From: Psychromarinibacter sp048262455
Lineage (GTDB): Bacteria > Pseudomonadota > Alphaproteobacteria > Rhodobacterales > Rhodobacteraceae
Length of the DNA stretch: 64,000 bases
NCBI GenBank assembly: GCA_048262455.1
Contig: JBLXFD010000013.1
Coordinates: 45,199 to 109,198, forward strand
Direction of reading: 5' to 3'
Shown here: in pieces, positions 25,223 through 33,013 of the stretch
Numbering within the stretch: the stretch's first letter is position 1
Layout of the letters: each line of letters opens with the position of its first letter
Position numbers and translations under genes: made by a program
Notes under the pieces: generated by a model
The model's input: the letters and a program-made list of their open reading frames with translations, nothing else
Told to the model about the DNA's origin: nothing
The model's database searches: none

Positions 25223-26431
25223 TCAAGCCCGCCGCAGCGCCAGCACCGCGTTCAGCCCGCCGAAGGCGAAGGCGTTGGAGATCACCGCGGTGACCTCCGC
25301 CTCGCGCGCCTCGTTGGGGACCACGTCCAGCGCGCATTCCGGGTCCGGCTCCTCGTAGCCGATGGTGGGCGCGATCACCCCGTCGCGCAGCGCCATGATG
25401 CAGGCCAGCAGCTCCACCGCTCCGGTCCCGCCGATCAGGTGCCCGTGCATCGACTTGGTGGACGAGATCATCAGCCGGTCCGCGTGGGCGCCGAAGACAT
25501 CCGCCACCGCCGCGCACTCGGTCTTGTCGTTGGCGGCGGTGCCGGTGCCGTGGGCGTTGATGTAGCCCACCTCCTCCCGCGCCATCCGGGCGTCCGCCAG
25601 CGCCGCGGTGATGGTGCGCGCCGCCCCCTGCTTGGAGGGCATGACGATGTCGGCGGCGTCGGAGCCCATGGCGAAACCCGATACCTCGGCGAGGATCACG
25701 GCGCCCCGGGCGCGGGCGTGCTCCCATTCCTCGAAGACGAAGATCCCCGCCCCCTCGCCCTGCACCATGCCGGAACGGTTGGCCGAGAACGGCCGGCAGG
25801 CGTCCTTGGACATGACGCGCAGCCCCTCCCACGCCTTGACCCCGCCGAAGCAAAGCATCGCCTCGGAGCCGCCGGTGACCATGGCCTCGGCCATGCCGCA
25901 GCGGATCATCTGGAAGGCCTGCCCCATGGCGTGGTTCGACGAGGCGCAGGCGGTGGCGACGGTGAAGCCGGGGCCGCGCAGCCCGTATTGCATCGACAGG
26001 TGGCTGGTGGCGGCGTTGTTCATCAGGCGCGGGACGATGAAGGGATGGACCCGGTTCTTGCCCTCCTCGTAGACCGCTCGGTAATTCTCGTCCTGCGTCG
26101 ACAGCCCGCCCCCCGAGGTGCCCAGCACCACCCCCGCGCGCAGGCCCAGCTCGCCGGAGAAATCCAGCCCCGCCTGCCCGATCGCCTCTGCGGCGGCCAG
26201 CAAGGCGAACTGGGTGAACCGGTCGTAAAGCGCGATCTGCTGGCGGTTGAAATGGGCGTGTTCGTCGTAGCCGCGCACCTGGCCGCCGATCTTCACCGCC
26301 AACCGGTCCACGTCGCGGATCTCCAGCGGGCCGATGCCGCAGCGGCCCTCGCGCATGGCCGCCAGCGTCTGCTCCACGTTCAGCCCCAGCGCGTTGATGG
26401 TGCCCGCGCCGGTGATCGCGACGCGCCTCAT
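25223..26431 (-). CDS. Beta-ketoacyl-ACP synthase (FabF/NodE-like)
   Basis: 402 residues. Catalytic triad: Cys162 in VATACASSNHAMG, His in YINAHGTGTAANDKTE and His in KSMHGHLIGGTGAVELL. This is a complete condensing enzyme of the KAS II type. Its ATG overlaps the stop of a dedicated acyl carrier protein gene (ATGA), and an LpxD-like acyltransferase gene lies upstream, so it most likely elongates a special fatty acid for a lipid rather than serving bulk fatty-acid synthesis. The housekeeping fabF-acpP pair normally sits with fabG/fabD elsewhere. Substrate is inferred from context. Confidence 0.9.
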   Translation of the reverse strand: MRRVAITGAGTINALGLNVEQTLAAMREGRCGIGPLEIRDVDRLAVKIGGQVRGYDEHAHFNRQQIALYDRFTQFALLAAAEAIGQAGLDFSGELGLRAGVVLGTSGGGLSTQDENYRAVYEEGKNRVHPFIVPRLMNNAATSHLSMQYGLRGPGFTVATACASSNHAMGQAFQMIRCGMAEAMVTGGSEAMLCFGGVKAWEGLRVMSKDACRPFSANRSGMVQGEGAGIFVFEEWEHARARGAVILAEVSGFAMGSDAADIVMPSKQGAARTITAALADARMAREEVGYINAHGTGTAANDKTECAAVADVFGAHADRLMISSTKSMHGHLIGGTGAVELLACIMALRDGVIAPTIGYEEPDPECALDVVPNEAREAEVTAVISNAFAFGGLNAVLALRRA

Positions 26432-26694
26432 CCGTGCCGGTCTCGCACCAGCTGCTCCACCGCGCGCACGATCGCATCCACCGAGGAGATGTCGAAGTCG
26501 CTCTTTTCCGGCTCGTTGGCGTTGAAGGGCACCTGGATGTCGAAGGCTTCCTCGATGGTGAAGATCGATTCCACCAGTCCAAGGCTGTCGATGCCGAGAT
26601 CCTCCAGCGACTGCCCGCCGCTGACATCCTCCGGCTCGACCATCGCCTGTTCGGCAATGATCGCGATGACACGTTCGCGCACTGTGCCGGTCAT
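26428..26694 (-). CDS. Acyl carrier protein, specialised
   Basis: 88 residues with the phosphopantetheine Ser37 in DLGIDSLGLVESIF. The stretch between helices 2 and 3 is extended (VPFNANEPEKSDFDISSVDA), distinguishing it from housekeeping AcpP and giving it the size of the specialised ACPs such as AcpXL. GAGAGGGATGAG precedes the ATG; the stop overlaps the ketosynthase start. It would carry the acyl chain built by that enzyme and possibly deliver it to the LpxD-like protein encoded 49 bp upstream. Confidence 0.92.
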   Translation of the reverse strand: MTGTVRERVIAIIAEQAMVEPEDVSGGQSLEDLGIDSLGLVESIFTIEEAFDIQVPFNANEPEKSDFDISSVDAIVRAVEQLVRDRHG

Positions 26695-26743
26695 CTCATC
26701 CCTCTCAGCCCATCGCCTTCATCTAAGCGCTGCGGGCGTGAGT

Positions 26744-27817
26744 TTAAACCCGTTTCTGCGAGGCCGCGAGGTCGCGCAGCACCCGCGGCAGGCGGCGCAG
26801 CGCCTTGTACATCTCGACATGGGTTTCCATCTTCACCGCCGGGTAGCCAAGGATCACCCGGCCCGCCGGCACGTTCGACATGATGACCGTGGCGCCGCCC
26901 GCCACCACCCCGTCGCCGATGAAGATGTTGTCCACCACCCCCACCTTGCCGCCGAGGATCACGTTGTCGCCCACGGTGACGCTGCCGGCGATGCCCACCT
27001 GCCCGGCGAACAGGCAGTCGCGGCCGATGCGGCAGTTGTGGGCGACGTGCACGAGGTTGTCGATCTTGGTGCCGCTGCCGATCCAGGTGGGCCGGATGGT
27101 GCCCGCGTCGATGCAGGTATTGGCGCCGATCTCGATGTCGTCGCCCATCACCACCGCGCCGAGCGAGGCGATGCGCTGCCAGGCCTGCGCCGCCGCGCCG
27201 CCGGCGTCTCCCATGGTCTCGCGCGCGGCCTCGGCGCGGGATTTCTCGGGGGTGGCATAGCTGAAGCCGTCGGCGCCGATCACCGCGCCGGGCTGCACTA
27301 GCACCCGGTCGCCGATCCGCACCCGCGCGCCGATCCGGGCGCCGGCGTGGATCATCGCGTCGCGCCCGATCTCCGCGCCCTCGGCAATACTGGCGTGTGC
27401 GGCGATGCGCGCGCCCTGCCCCAGCTTGACCCCCGCGCCGATCGCCACGAAGGGGCCGATGGCGGCGCCCGCGCCGATTTCGGCCGAGGGGTCCACCACC
27501 GCCGCCGGGTGCACGCCGGGGGCGATCTGCGGGCCGGGGTCCAGCATCCCCGTCAGCGTCACCAGCGCCCGCCGCGCCCGCGCCACGGGAATCGCCGCCT
27601 CCAGCCCCAGCGCCTGCCAGTCGGCGCCCTCCCAGACCAGCGCGGCGCGGGCCGATCCCTCTGTCAGGCCGGGGGCGAACTTCGGGTCCATCGCCAGCGC
27701 CAGTTGCCCGGCCGTGGCAGAGGCGGGCTCCGCCGCGCCGCTGACGGTCAGGGTGCCGTCGCCCAGCACCGGCGCGTCCAGGGCGGCGGCGATTTCCGCG
27801 ATGGTCAGACGGGACAT
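26744..27817 (-). CDS. lpxD: UDP-3-O-acylglucosamine N-acyltransferase-like protein (LpxD family)
   Basis: 357 residues from ATG 27817 with AGGAGGAAAGACC. An N-terminal LpxD uridine-binding-like domain (LTIAEIAAALDAPVLGDGTL) is followed by left-handed beta-helix hexapeptide repeats (IGAGAAIGPFVAIGAGVKLG and many more) containing the conserved NLVHVAHNCRIG with the catalytic His, then a C-terminal helix. LpxD N-acylates lipid A precursor with a 3-hydroxyacyl chain from ACP. The housekeeping lpxD usually lies beside fabZ-lpxA; here it is grouped with its own ACP and ketosynthase, so this could be a paralogue for a variant lipid. An insertion (SRAEAARETMGDAGG) sits between coils. Confidence 0.87.
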   Translation of the reverse strand: MSRLTIAEIAAALDAPVLGDGTLTVSGAAEPASATAGQLALAMDPKFAPGLTEGSARAALVWEGADWQALGLEAAIPVARARRALVTLTGMLDPGPQIAPGVHPAAVVDPSAEIGAGAAIGPFVAIGAGVKLGQGARIAAHASIAEGAEIGRDAMIHAGARIGARVRIGDRVLVQPGAVIGADGFSYATPEKSRAEAARETMGDAGGAAAQAWQRIASLGAVVMGDDIEIGANTCIDAGTIRPTWIGSGTKIDNLVHVAHNCRIGRDCLFAGQVGIAGSVTVGDNVILGGKVGVVDNIFIGDGVVAGGATVIMSNVPAGRVILGYPAVKMETHVEMYKALRRLPRVLRDLAASQKRV

Positions 27818-27842
27818 GGTCTTTCCTCCTGCACAAACGCAA

Positions 27843-27867
27843 GCGGCGCGGGAAACCCCCGCGCCGC
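27843..27867. terminator. GC-rich hairpin between L,D-transpeptidase and lpxD-like gene
   Basis: GCGGCGCGGG (27843-27852) and CCCGCGCCGC (27858-27867) form a ten-base-pair stem with a five-base loop in the 72-bp gap. No T-run follows on either strand, although TTGCGTTTGTG follows on the minus strand. It may attenuate read-through from the transpeptidase gene into the lipid operon. Confidence 0.45.
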
Positions 27868-27889
27868 CCACCCGAAGATATCGGGAGCC

Positions 27890-29533
27890 TTAGCTGCCGG
27901 TGACGTTCAGCGCCACCCCGGCGCGCAGCAGCGCGTCGAAGATCCGCGCGTCGCGGTCATAGACGTCGTGGCGGAAGTTCAGCCGCCCCTTCGGCGAGGT
28001 GAAGGCGGTCCGGTAGACCAGGTGCACCGGGATCGGCGTCTCCAGCGGCACCTGGGTATTCTCGCCCGACTTCAGGATGGTCTGGAAGTACTCCACCGGG
28101 TTCGCCACCTGCTTGGCCAGCAGGTGATAGGCAAACTCGAACGGGTCGTTCAGCCGCACGCAGCCGTGGCTGAAGTCGCGCCGGTCCCGGGCGAACAGCG
28201 ATTTCGCCGGCGTGTCGTGCAGGTAGATGTTGTGCCGGTTGGGGAACATGAACTTCACCAGCCCCAGCGCGTTGCCGTTGCCGGGCGCCTGGCGCAGGTT
28301 GAACGGGAAGGTGCGCGGGCTGTAGGCGCGCCAGTTCACCGCCCCGCGCGAGACCACGTTGCCCCGGTTGTCCACCAGCTGCAGGTGCCCCGCGCCGTAG
28401 CCGCCGGAGCCGAGCATCTGCGGCAGGTACTCGTTCATGGCGATCGACCGCGGTACGTTCCAGTACGGGTTGATCTCCATGTACTCCATCATGTCGGAGA
28501 ACTCGGGCGTGCGGCGGTCGGCGTCCTTGGCGCCGATGACGGAGCGGGTGCGGAAGGTGACCTCGCCCTTGTCCACCACGGTGGCGGTGAAGTCGACGAG
28601 GTTGACCCAGATGTGACGCTCGCCACGCGGGATGTTCATCCAGCGCTCGCGCTCCATCGCCACGAGGATCGAGGGCAGACGGTCCTCGATCTGCACGTTG
28701 ATCTCGGTCATCGTGGTGGGCCCGGCGACGCCGTCCTGGTTCAGGCCCTGGTCTTCCTGGAACTTCTGCACCGCGCCCTGCAGTTCCGAATCGTAGACCA
28801 TGGAAGCCGACCGCTCCATGTAGCCCATGGCAATCATCCGGTTGCGCAGCGCCACCACGGCGTTGCCCCGGTCGCCGGGCTTCAGCGAGCCCGCAGGCAC
28901 CGTCGGCCCCCAGCCGCCGCGCACCAGGTCCTTCTGCAGCTCCAGCCGCGCCTTCATCAGGCGGGCGTACTCGGGGAACTTCGGCGGCAGGCTGCGCAGG
29001 AAGGTGACCGGGTTGTTCTGGGTCAGGCTGCGCAGCAGCTCGGTCCCGTCGCGGCGCGGCACGTCGCGGACGATGGTGGGGTCGATCTCCTTCGGCGTCA
29101 GGATGCCGCTGGAGACGTCGTGCGCGTACTTGAGGAAGGTCTTGGACAGCAGCACCTCGACAAGGCCGAGGTCGCGCTGCGAGGTGATGCCGCGCATGGC
29201 CGCGCGCAGCTCGTCCAGCCGGTAGCTGCCAACCGGCAGCGCGTGGTCGCCCGCCCGCTCCAGCGCCATCAGCAGCGCGGTGCGCCGGGCTTCCTGCGCC
29301 GCGTCGTCGCCGGTCCAGATCGGCTGGTAGCCGTTCGCCTTGTAGAAATCGGAGATCTCCGAATCCATGGCCGCAGCCTCGGCGATCGCCGCCATGAAGG
29401 GCGTGACCCGGGGCTGCACCTGAACCTCGGCCGTAGCCTGGGCATGGGCGGGAATCGCCGTCATGGCCGCCGCCGAGGCCAGCACGGCGGCAATTGCCGT
29501 CTGGCCGATATGTCTTCCGATCTCTGAAATCAT
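27890..29533 (-). CDS. L,D-transpeptidase with peptidoglycan-binding domain (YcbB/LdtD type)
   Basis: 547 residues from ATG 29533 (AGGATCAGGGA); an ATG 12 codons upstream is possible. Sec signal peptide ending AHAQA. A scaffold domain is followed by a PG_binding_1 domain (LKPGDRGNAVVALRNRMIAM, FQEDQGLNQDGVAGPTTM) and a YkuD catalytic domain with HxnSHGCVRL, the Cys nucleophile being in RDFSHGCVRLND. The order and size match LdtD/YcbB enzymes that make 3-3 cross-links in the periplasm. It is divergent from a YcbK-like gene; ycbB and ycbK are also neighbours in E. coli, so the pairing looks ancient. Confidence 0.93.
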   Translation of the reverse strand: MISEIGRHIGQTAIAAVLASAAAMTAIPAHAQATAEVQVQPRVTPFMAAIAEAAAMDSEISDFYKANGYQPIWTGDDAAQEARRTALLMALERAGDHALPVGSYRLDELRAAMRGITSQRDLGLVEVLLSKTFLKYAHDVSSGILTPKEIDPTIVRDVPRRDGTELLRSLTQNNPVTFLRSLPPKFPEYARLMKARLELQKDLVRGGWGPTVPAGSLKPGDRGNAVVALRNRMIAMGYMERSASMVYDSELQGAVQKFQEDQGLNQDGVAGPTTMTEINVQIEDRLPSILVAMERERWMNIPRGERHIWVNLVDFTATVVDKGEVTFRTRSVIGAKDADRRTPEFSDMMEYMEINPYWNVPRSIAMNEYLPQMLGSGGYGAGHLQLVDNRGNVVSRGAVNWRAYSPRTFPFNLRQAPGNGNALGLVKFMFPNRHNIYLHDTPAKSLFARDRRDFSHGCVRLNDPFEFAYHLLAKQVANPVEYFQTILKSGENTQVPLETPIPVHLVYRTAFTSPKGRLNFRHDVYDRDARIFDALLRAGVALNVTGS

Positions 29534-29822
29534 TCCCTGATCCTTTCGCACTCGCTCGATCCCGCGCATGGGTTGTTGACGCGAGAGTAGCGGTTTCCGT
29601 TCACGAAGGAACGTTCACGATTAGGTCAGGATCGGCTCCTGTCTCCCTGATGCAACAGCGGAAAAACTCCTCGAGGGATGGAACCGATTAACGTTGTTTC
29701 AACCTCTGTTCAGCAGAATTCCGCCGATTCCCGGGCTTCTGTGGAACCCGTGCCGGGGCGGGTATTGGAATAAAACGGATGGTGTGGCACAACCACCATG
29801 CGCCTAGGGATGAGGCAGCACA

Positions 29823-29879
29823 GCCGCGGAAACAGCGGCGACTTTGGACGGACACAACGGCCGCGGAAACAGCGGCGAC
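29823..29879. repeat. Twin 20-bp repeat hairpins in the divergent ldt/ycbK region
   Basis: GCCGCGGAAACAGCGGCGAC occurs exactly twice, at 29823-29842 and 29860-29879, a 37-bp step. Each copy folds as GCCGC-GGAAACA-GCGGC with a seven-base loop. They lie 29-85 bp upstream of the YcbK-like start, probably in its 5' leader. The remaining part of the 374-bp gap (29534-29822) contains a GTTCACGAAGGAACGTTCAC element at 29600-29619 and AT-rich promoter-like DNA, but no gene I can support. Confidence 0.7.
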
Positions 29880-29907
29880 AAACGGCAAGCGACGGGACGC
29901 TTTTATC

Positions 29908-30474
29908 ATGACGACTAGCTCGACGAGCCTTTCGAGGCGTGCGCTTCTGGGTGCTTTCGCGGCGACGGCGGTCACCGCTGCCCCCACCTTCTCGCACGCG
30001 GCAGGTTTCCTGCGCGGCGCCGGCGACATCCGCCGGATCCGCATGTACTCTGGCCGGACCGGCGAGATGCTGGACAGCATCTACTGGATCGAAGGCCAGT
30101 ACATCAAAGAAGTCATCAAGGAAATCAACTACTTCATGCGCGACTGGCGCAATGACCAGACGATGAGCATGGACATGCGCACCGTCGACGTCATGGCCGC
30201 TTCCTACAAGCTGCTGGATGTGTCGGAGCCCTACATGCTCTACTCCGGCTACCGGTCGCCGGCCACCAACGCCATGCTCCGGTCCCGCTCCAGCGGTGTC
30301 GCGAAGAACTCCCTGCACATGAAGGGCCAGGCGGCGGACCTTCACCTCGACAGCCGCTCGGTCGACCAGATGGCCCGCGCTGCCGAAGCCTGCAAGGGAG
30401 GCGGGGTTGGTCGCTACTCGAGCTCTGATTTCGTGCACATGGATTGTGGCGCAGTACGGTCTTGGGGCAGGTAG
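29908..30474 (+). CDS. YcbK-like DUF882 (peptidase M15-fold) periplasmic protein
   Basis: 188 residues from ATG 29908. Twin-arginine signal SRRALLGAFAATAVTAAPTF, so exported folded by Tat. The mature part shows the DUF882/M15 zinc peptidase pattern: LYSGYRSPATNAMLRSRSSG, HMKGQAADLHL with His and Asp ligands, and the final His in DFVHMDCG. The likely role is peptidoglycan-peptide hydrolysis or murein handling in the periplasm. It is divergent from the L,D-transpeptidase. An upstream in-frame extension exists but would bury the Tat motif behind 43 residues and overlaps the twin hairpins, so the internal ATG was chosen. Confidence 0.9.
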   Translation: MTTSSTSLSRRALLGAFAATAVTAAPTFSHAAGFLRGAGDIRRIRMYSGRTGEMLDSIYWIEGQYIKEVIKEINYFMRDWRNDQTMSMDMRTVDVMAASYKLLDVSEPYMLYSGYRSPATNAMLRSRSSGVAKNSLHMKGQAADLHLDSRSVDQMARAAEACKGGGVGRYSSSDFVHMDCGAVRSWGR

Positions 30475-30504
30475 GAAACTTCCACACCCACCGAAAAGTT
30501 CCAT

Positions 30505-30533
30505 GGTCGTCCTTCGGGACGGCCTTTTTTTTT
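30505..30533 (+). terminator. Rho-independent terminator of the YcbK-like gene
   Basis: GGTCGTCC-TTCG-GGACGGCC (30505-30524), a stem closed by a stable UUCG-type tetraloop, is followed by nine T residues (30525-30533), 30 bp past the stop codon. Confidence 0.92.
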
Positions 30534-30639
30534 CGATAAGAATTTTTCGTTGTTTTTCCTGGCAACGAGAAGCTTCCGCCCGTCACAAGCCACTCGTGCT
30601 GCTTCCGAAGCCGCCTGAATACGGGAATCGCCGCCGGCC

Positions 30640-31896
30640 TCAGCCCCGGCCGAACAACTGGAACGGCAGGAATCGCACCGGATCCCCCGGCGCCACCTCG
30701 CGCCCGCCGTCCTCCAGTTCCACCAGCCCCGTGGCCCAGGACAGACCCGAGATCCGCCCCGATCCCTCGGAGACGAAAACCTCTGCCGCGCCCTCCGGCG
30801 TCAGTCGCGCCCGCAGGTATTCCCGCCGCCCCGGCTTCTTGCGCTTCGAAAAGGCCGCCGGCACCGTCACCCCCTGCACCAGCCGCCAGCCGCCCCCCGC
30901 CAGCCGCCGCAGCGCCGGTTCCGCGAAGATCAGCGTGCAGGTGAAGGCGGCGACCGGGTTGCCCGGCAGGCCGAAGACCGGCATCCCCTGCCAGAGCCCC
31001 AGCGCCAGCGGGCGGCCCGGCTTGATCGCGATGCGCCACAGTTCCATCGTGCCGGTTTCGCGCAGCAGGGCCGAGACGTGGTCCTCGTCCCCCGCCGAGG
31101 CGCCGCCCGAGGTCAGCACCACGTCCGCCACCTCCCGCGCCGCGTCCAGCCGCGCCCGCAGCATCGCGCGGTCGTCGGGCACCTGCCCCAGGTCCACCGG
31201 CACGCAGCCCCACTCCGCCAGCAGCGCCAGCAGCATCGGCCGGTTCGCGTCGAAGATCTGGTCGGCCCGCGCCGCCTGCCCCGGCGCGCGAATCTCGTCG
31301 CCCGTGGACAGCACTCCCACCCGCAGCGGCGCGTGCACCGCCACCTCGTGCACCCCGGTGGCCGCCAGCAGCGCCAGTTCCTGCGGCCGCAGCCGGGTGC
31401 CCGCCGCCAGCAGCGGCGCGCCTTCTGCCACGTCCTCGCCCGCGCGGCGGGTGTTGGCGCCCTGTTTCACCGGCCCGCGAAAGGCGACGCGGCCGGGTTC
31501 GGCGGTGACGTCCTCTTCCAGCACCACGGTATCGACCCCCTCGGGCAAGGCCGCGCCGGTCAGCACCCGCAGCGCCTGGCCTTCGGGCAGGTGCCCGGCA
31601 AAGGGCACCCCCGCCGCCGCCCGCCCCTGTGCCAGGGGCAGGACGTGCACCCCCTCGGCGCGCGCGCCCGCGAATCCATAGCCATCCACCGCGGAGTTCG
31701 GCAGCGGCGGGTTGGCCCGCGCCGCCGTCACGTCCTGCGCCAGGAACAGCCCCGCCGCCTCGGCCAGCGGGCGCCGCGAGACCGGCGTCACCGGCGACAG
31801 CCCCGCCCGCAAAAGCTCCAGCGCCTCCGTCACCGGGGCCCAGCGGGTGCCCGGCGGCAGGGCGAAACAATCGTTCTTCAGCGGCGGCGGCTTCAT
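30640..31896 (-). CDS. moeA: Molybdopterin molybdenumtransferase MoeA
   Basis: 418 residues. Domain landmarks in order: LAEAAGLFLAQDVTAARANP, LPNSAVDGYGF, RAGEDVAEGAPLLAAGTRL, the MPT-binding domain VGVLSTGDEI and DVVLTSGGASAGDEDHVSAL, and the C-terminal beta barrel. MoeA inserts molybdate into adenylylated molybdopterin in the cytoplasm. Its start overlaps the mobB stop; the order fdhD-mobA-mobB-moeA runs without gaps, a molybdenum cofactor maturation operon, consistent with a formate dehydrogenase user. Confidence 0.95.
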   Translation of the reverse strand: MKPPPLKNDCFALPPGTRWAPVTEALELLRAGLSPVTPVSRRPLAEAAGLFLAQDVTAARANPPLPNSAVDGYGFAGARAEGVHVLPLAQGRAAAGVPFAGHLPEGQALRVLTGAALPEGVDTVVLEEDVTAEPGRVAFRGPVKQGANTRRAGEDVAEGAPLLAAGTRLRPQELALLAATGVHEVAVHAPLRVGVLSTGDEIRAPGQAARADQIFDANRPMLLALLAEWGCVPVDLGQVPDDRAMLRARLDAAREVADVVLTSGGASAGDEDHVSALLRETGTMELWRIAIKPGRPLALGLWQGMPVFGLPGNPVAAFTCTLIFAEPALRRLAGGGWRLVQGVTVPAAFSKRKKPGRREYLRARLTPEGAAEVFVSEGSGRISGLSWATGLVELEDGGREVAPGDPVRFLPFQLFGRG

Positions 31897-32396
31897 CGGG
31901 CGAGCCCCGCCGCGCGCAGCACGAAGTCGGCGATCCCGGCGGTGTCGTCCAGCGCCAGCACCGGCCGGTCCAGCCCCGGCAGCGCCACGTCGCTGGCCAC
32001 CGCCAGCACGGTCTCGTCCCCCGGCGCGATCAGCGGCTGCCCGGCCGCGGCCCGGTGCGCCTCGATCTTCGGATGTCGCTCGCGCTTGAAGCCCTCCACC
32101 AGCACGAGGTCCGCCGGCGAGAGCCGCGCCAGCAGCGCGTCCAGCCCCGGCTCCGGCGCGTCCCGCAGCTCGTGCATCAGCGCCCAGCGGTCCCGTGTCG
32201 CCAGCAGCACCTCGCGGGCCCCGGCCACGCGGTGGCGGTGGCTGTCGGTGCCGGGGGTGTCGACGTCGGCGGCGTGGTGGGCGTGTTTCACGGTCGAGAC
32301 CGCCAGCCCGCGCCCGGCGATCTCGGTCACCAGCCGCTCCACCAGCCCGGTCTTGCCGCAGTTCTTCCAGCCGACCACCCCGAAAACCGCGCTCAC
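31893..32396 (-). CDS. mobB: Molybdopterin-guanine dinucleotide biosynthesis protein MobB
   Basis: 167 residues with a GTG start coupled to the mobA stop (GTGA). P-loop VVGWKNCGKTGLVERL at the N-terminus, VSTVKHAHHAADVDTPGTDS and LVLVEGFKRERHPKIEAHR are the conserved MobB blocks. It is a GTPase that aids MobA in making the bis-MGD form of the cofactor used by DMSO-reductase-family enzymes such as formate dehydrogenase. Coupled to moeA downstream. Confidence 0.94.
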   Translation of the reverse strand: MSAVFGVVGWKNCGKTGLVERLVTEIAGRGLAVSTVKHAHHAADVDTPGTDSHRHRVAGAREVLLATRDRWALMHELRDAPEPGLDALLARLSPADLVLVEGFKRERHPKIEAHRAAAGQPLIAPGDETVLAVASDVALPGLDRPVLALDDTAGIADFVLRAAGLAR

Positions 32397-33013
32397 GGCT
32401 GCGCCTTCAGGATCGCCTCGGCCTGGGCCATGTCCTCGGCGGTGTTGATGTTGAAGAAGGGATCGAAGGGCTCGTCGGTGAACTGCGCCGCCGCCGCGCC
32501 GTGGCGGTCGGTCCAGGCGAGGATCTTGCGCAGCCCCTCCTCCAATGCCCGGCGCAAGTCGTCCCGCAGGTCCACCGGCCAGAGGCCGAAGGTCGGATGC
32601 ATGTTCAGCCCGCCCCCCGCGCGCGGCGTGGCGGCGAGGGCGATCGGTGTGCCCTCCCGCTGCGCCGCTTCGGCCAGCCGCGCCGCAAGGTCCGGCGGGA
32701 AGAAGGGCGTGTCGGCGGCGGCCGTGACGATGTGCGAGGCGCCCTGCCCGGCCGCCCATTCCATCCCCGCCAGCACCCCGGCCAGCGGCCCCGGGTGATC
32801 CGGCAGGGTGTCGGCCAGCACCGGCAGGCCGAACTCGCCGAAACGCGCCGGATCGCCGTTGGCATTCAGCGCCAGCCCCGTCACCTGCGGGTCCAGCCGT
32901 TCCACCACGTGCGCCAGCACCGGCCGCCCGCCAAGCGCGCGCAGCGACTTGTCGCCGCCGCCCATGCGCCGGGCCAGCCCGCCGGCCAGGATCACCCCGG
33001 GCGCGTCACGCAT
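32393..33013 (-). CDS. mobA: Molybdenum cofactor guanylyltransferase MobA
   Basis: 206 residues from ATG 33013, which overlaps the end of fdhD by eight bases. The nucleotide-binding signature GVILAGGLARRMGGGDKSL is intact, followed by LGGRPVLAHVVERL, GPLAGVLAGMEWA and TAAADTPFFP with the metal Asp. It attaches GMP to molybdopterin to give MGD. Together with the neighbouring fdhD this indicates that the cell matures MGD-type formate dehydrogenase, the structural genes of which are not in this window. Confidence 0.94.
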   Translation of the reverse strand: MRDAPGVILAGGLARRMGGGDKSLRALGGRPVLAHVVERLDPQVTGLALNANGDPARFGEFGLPVLADTLPDHPGPLAGVLAGMEWAAGQGASHIVTAAADTPFFPPDLAARLAEAAQREGTPIALAATPRAGGGLNMHPTFGLWPVDLRDDLRRALEEGLRKILAWTDRHGAAAAQFTDEPFDPFFNINTAEDMAQAEAILKAQP

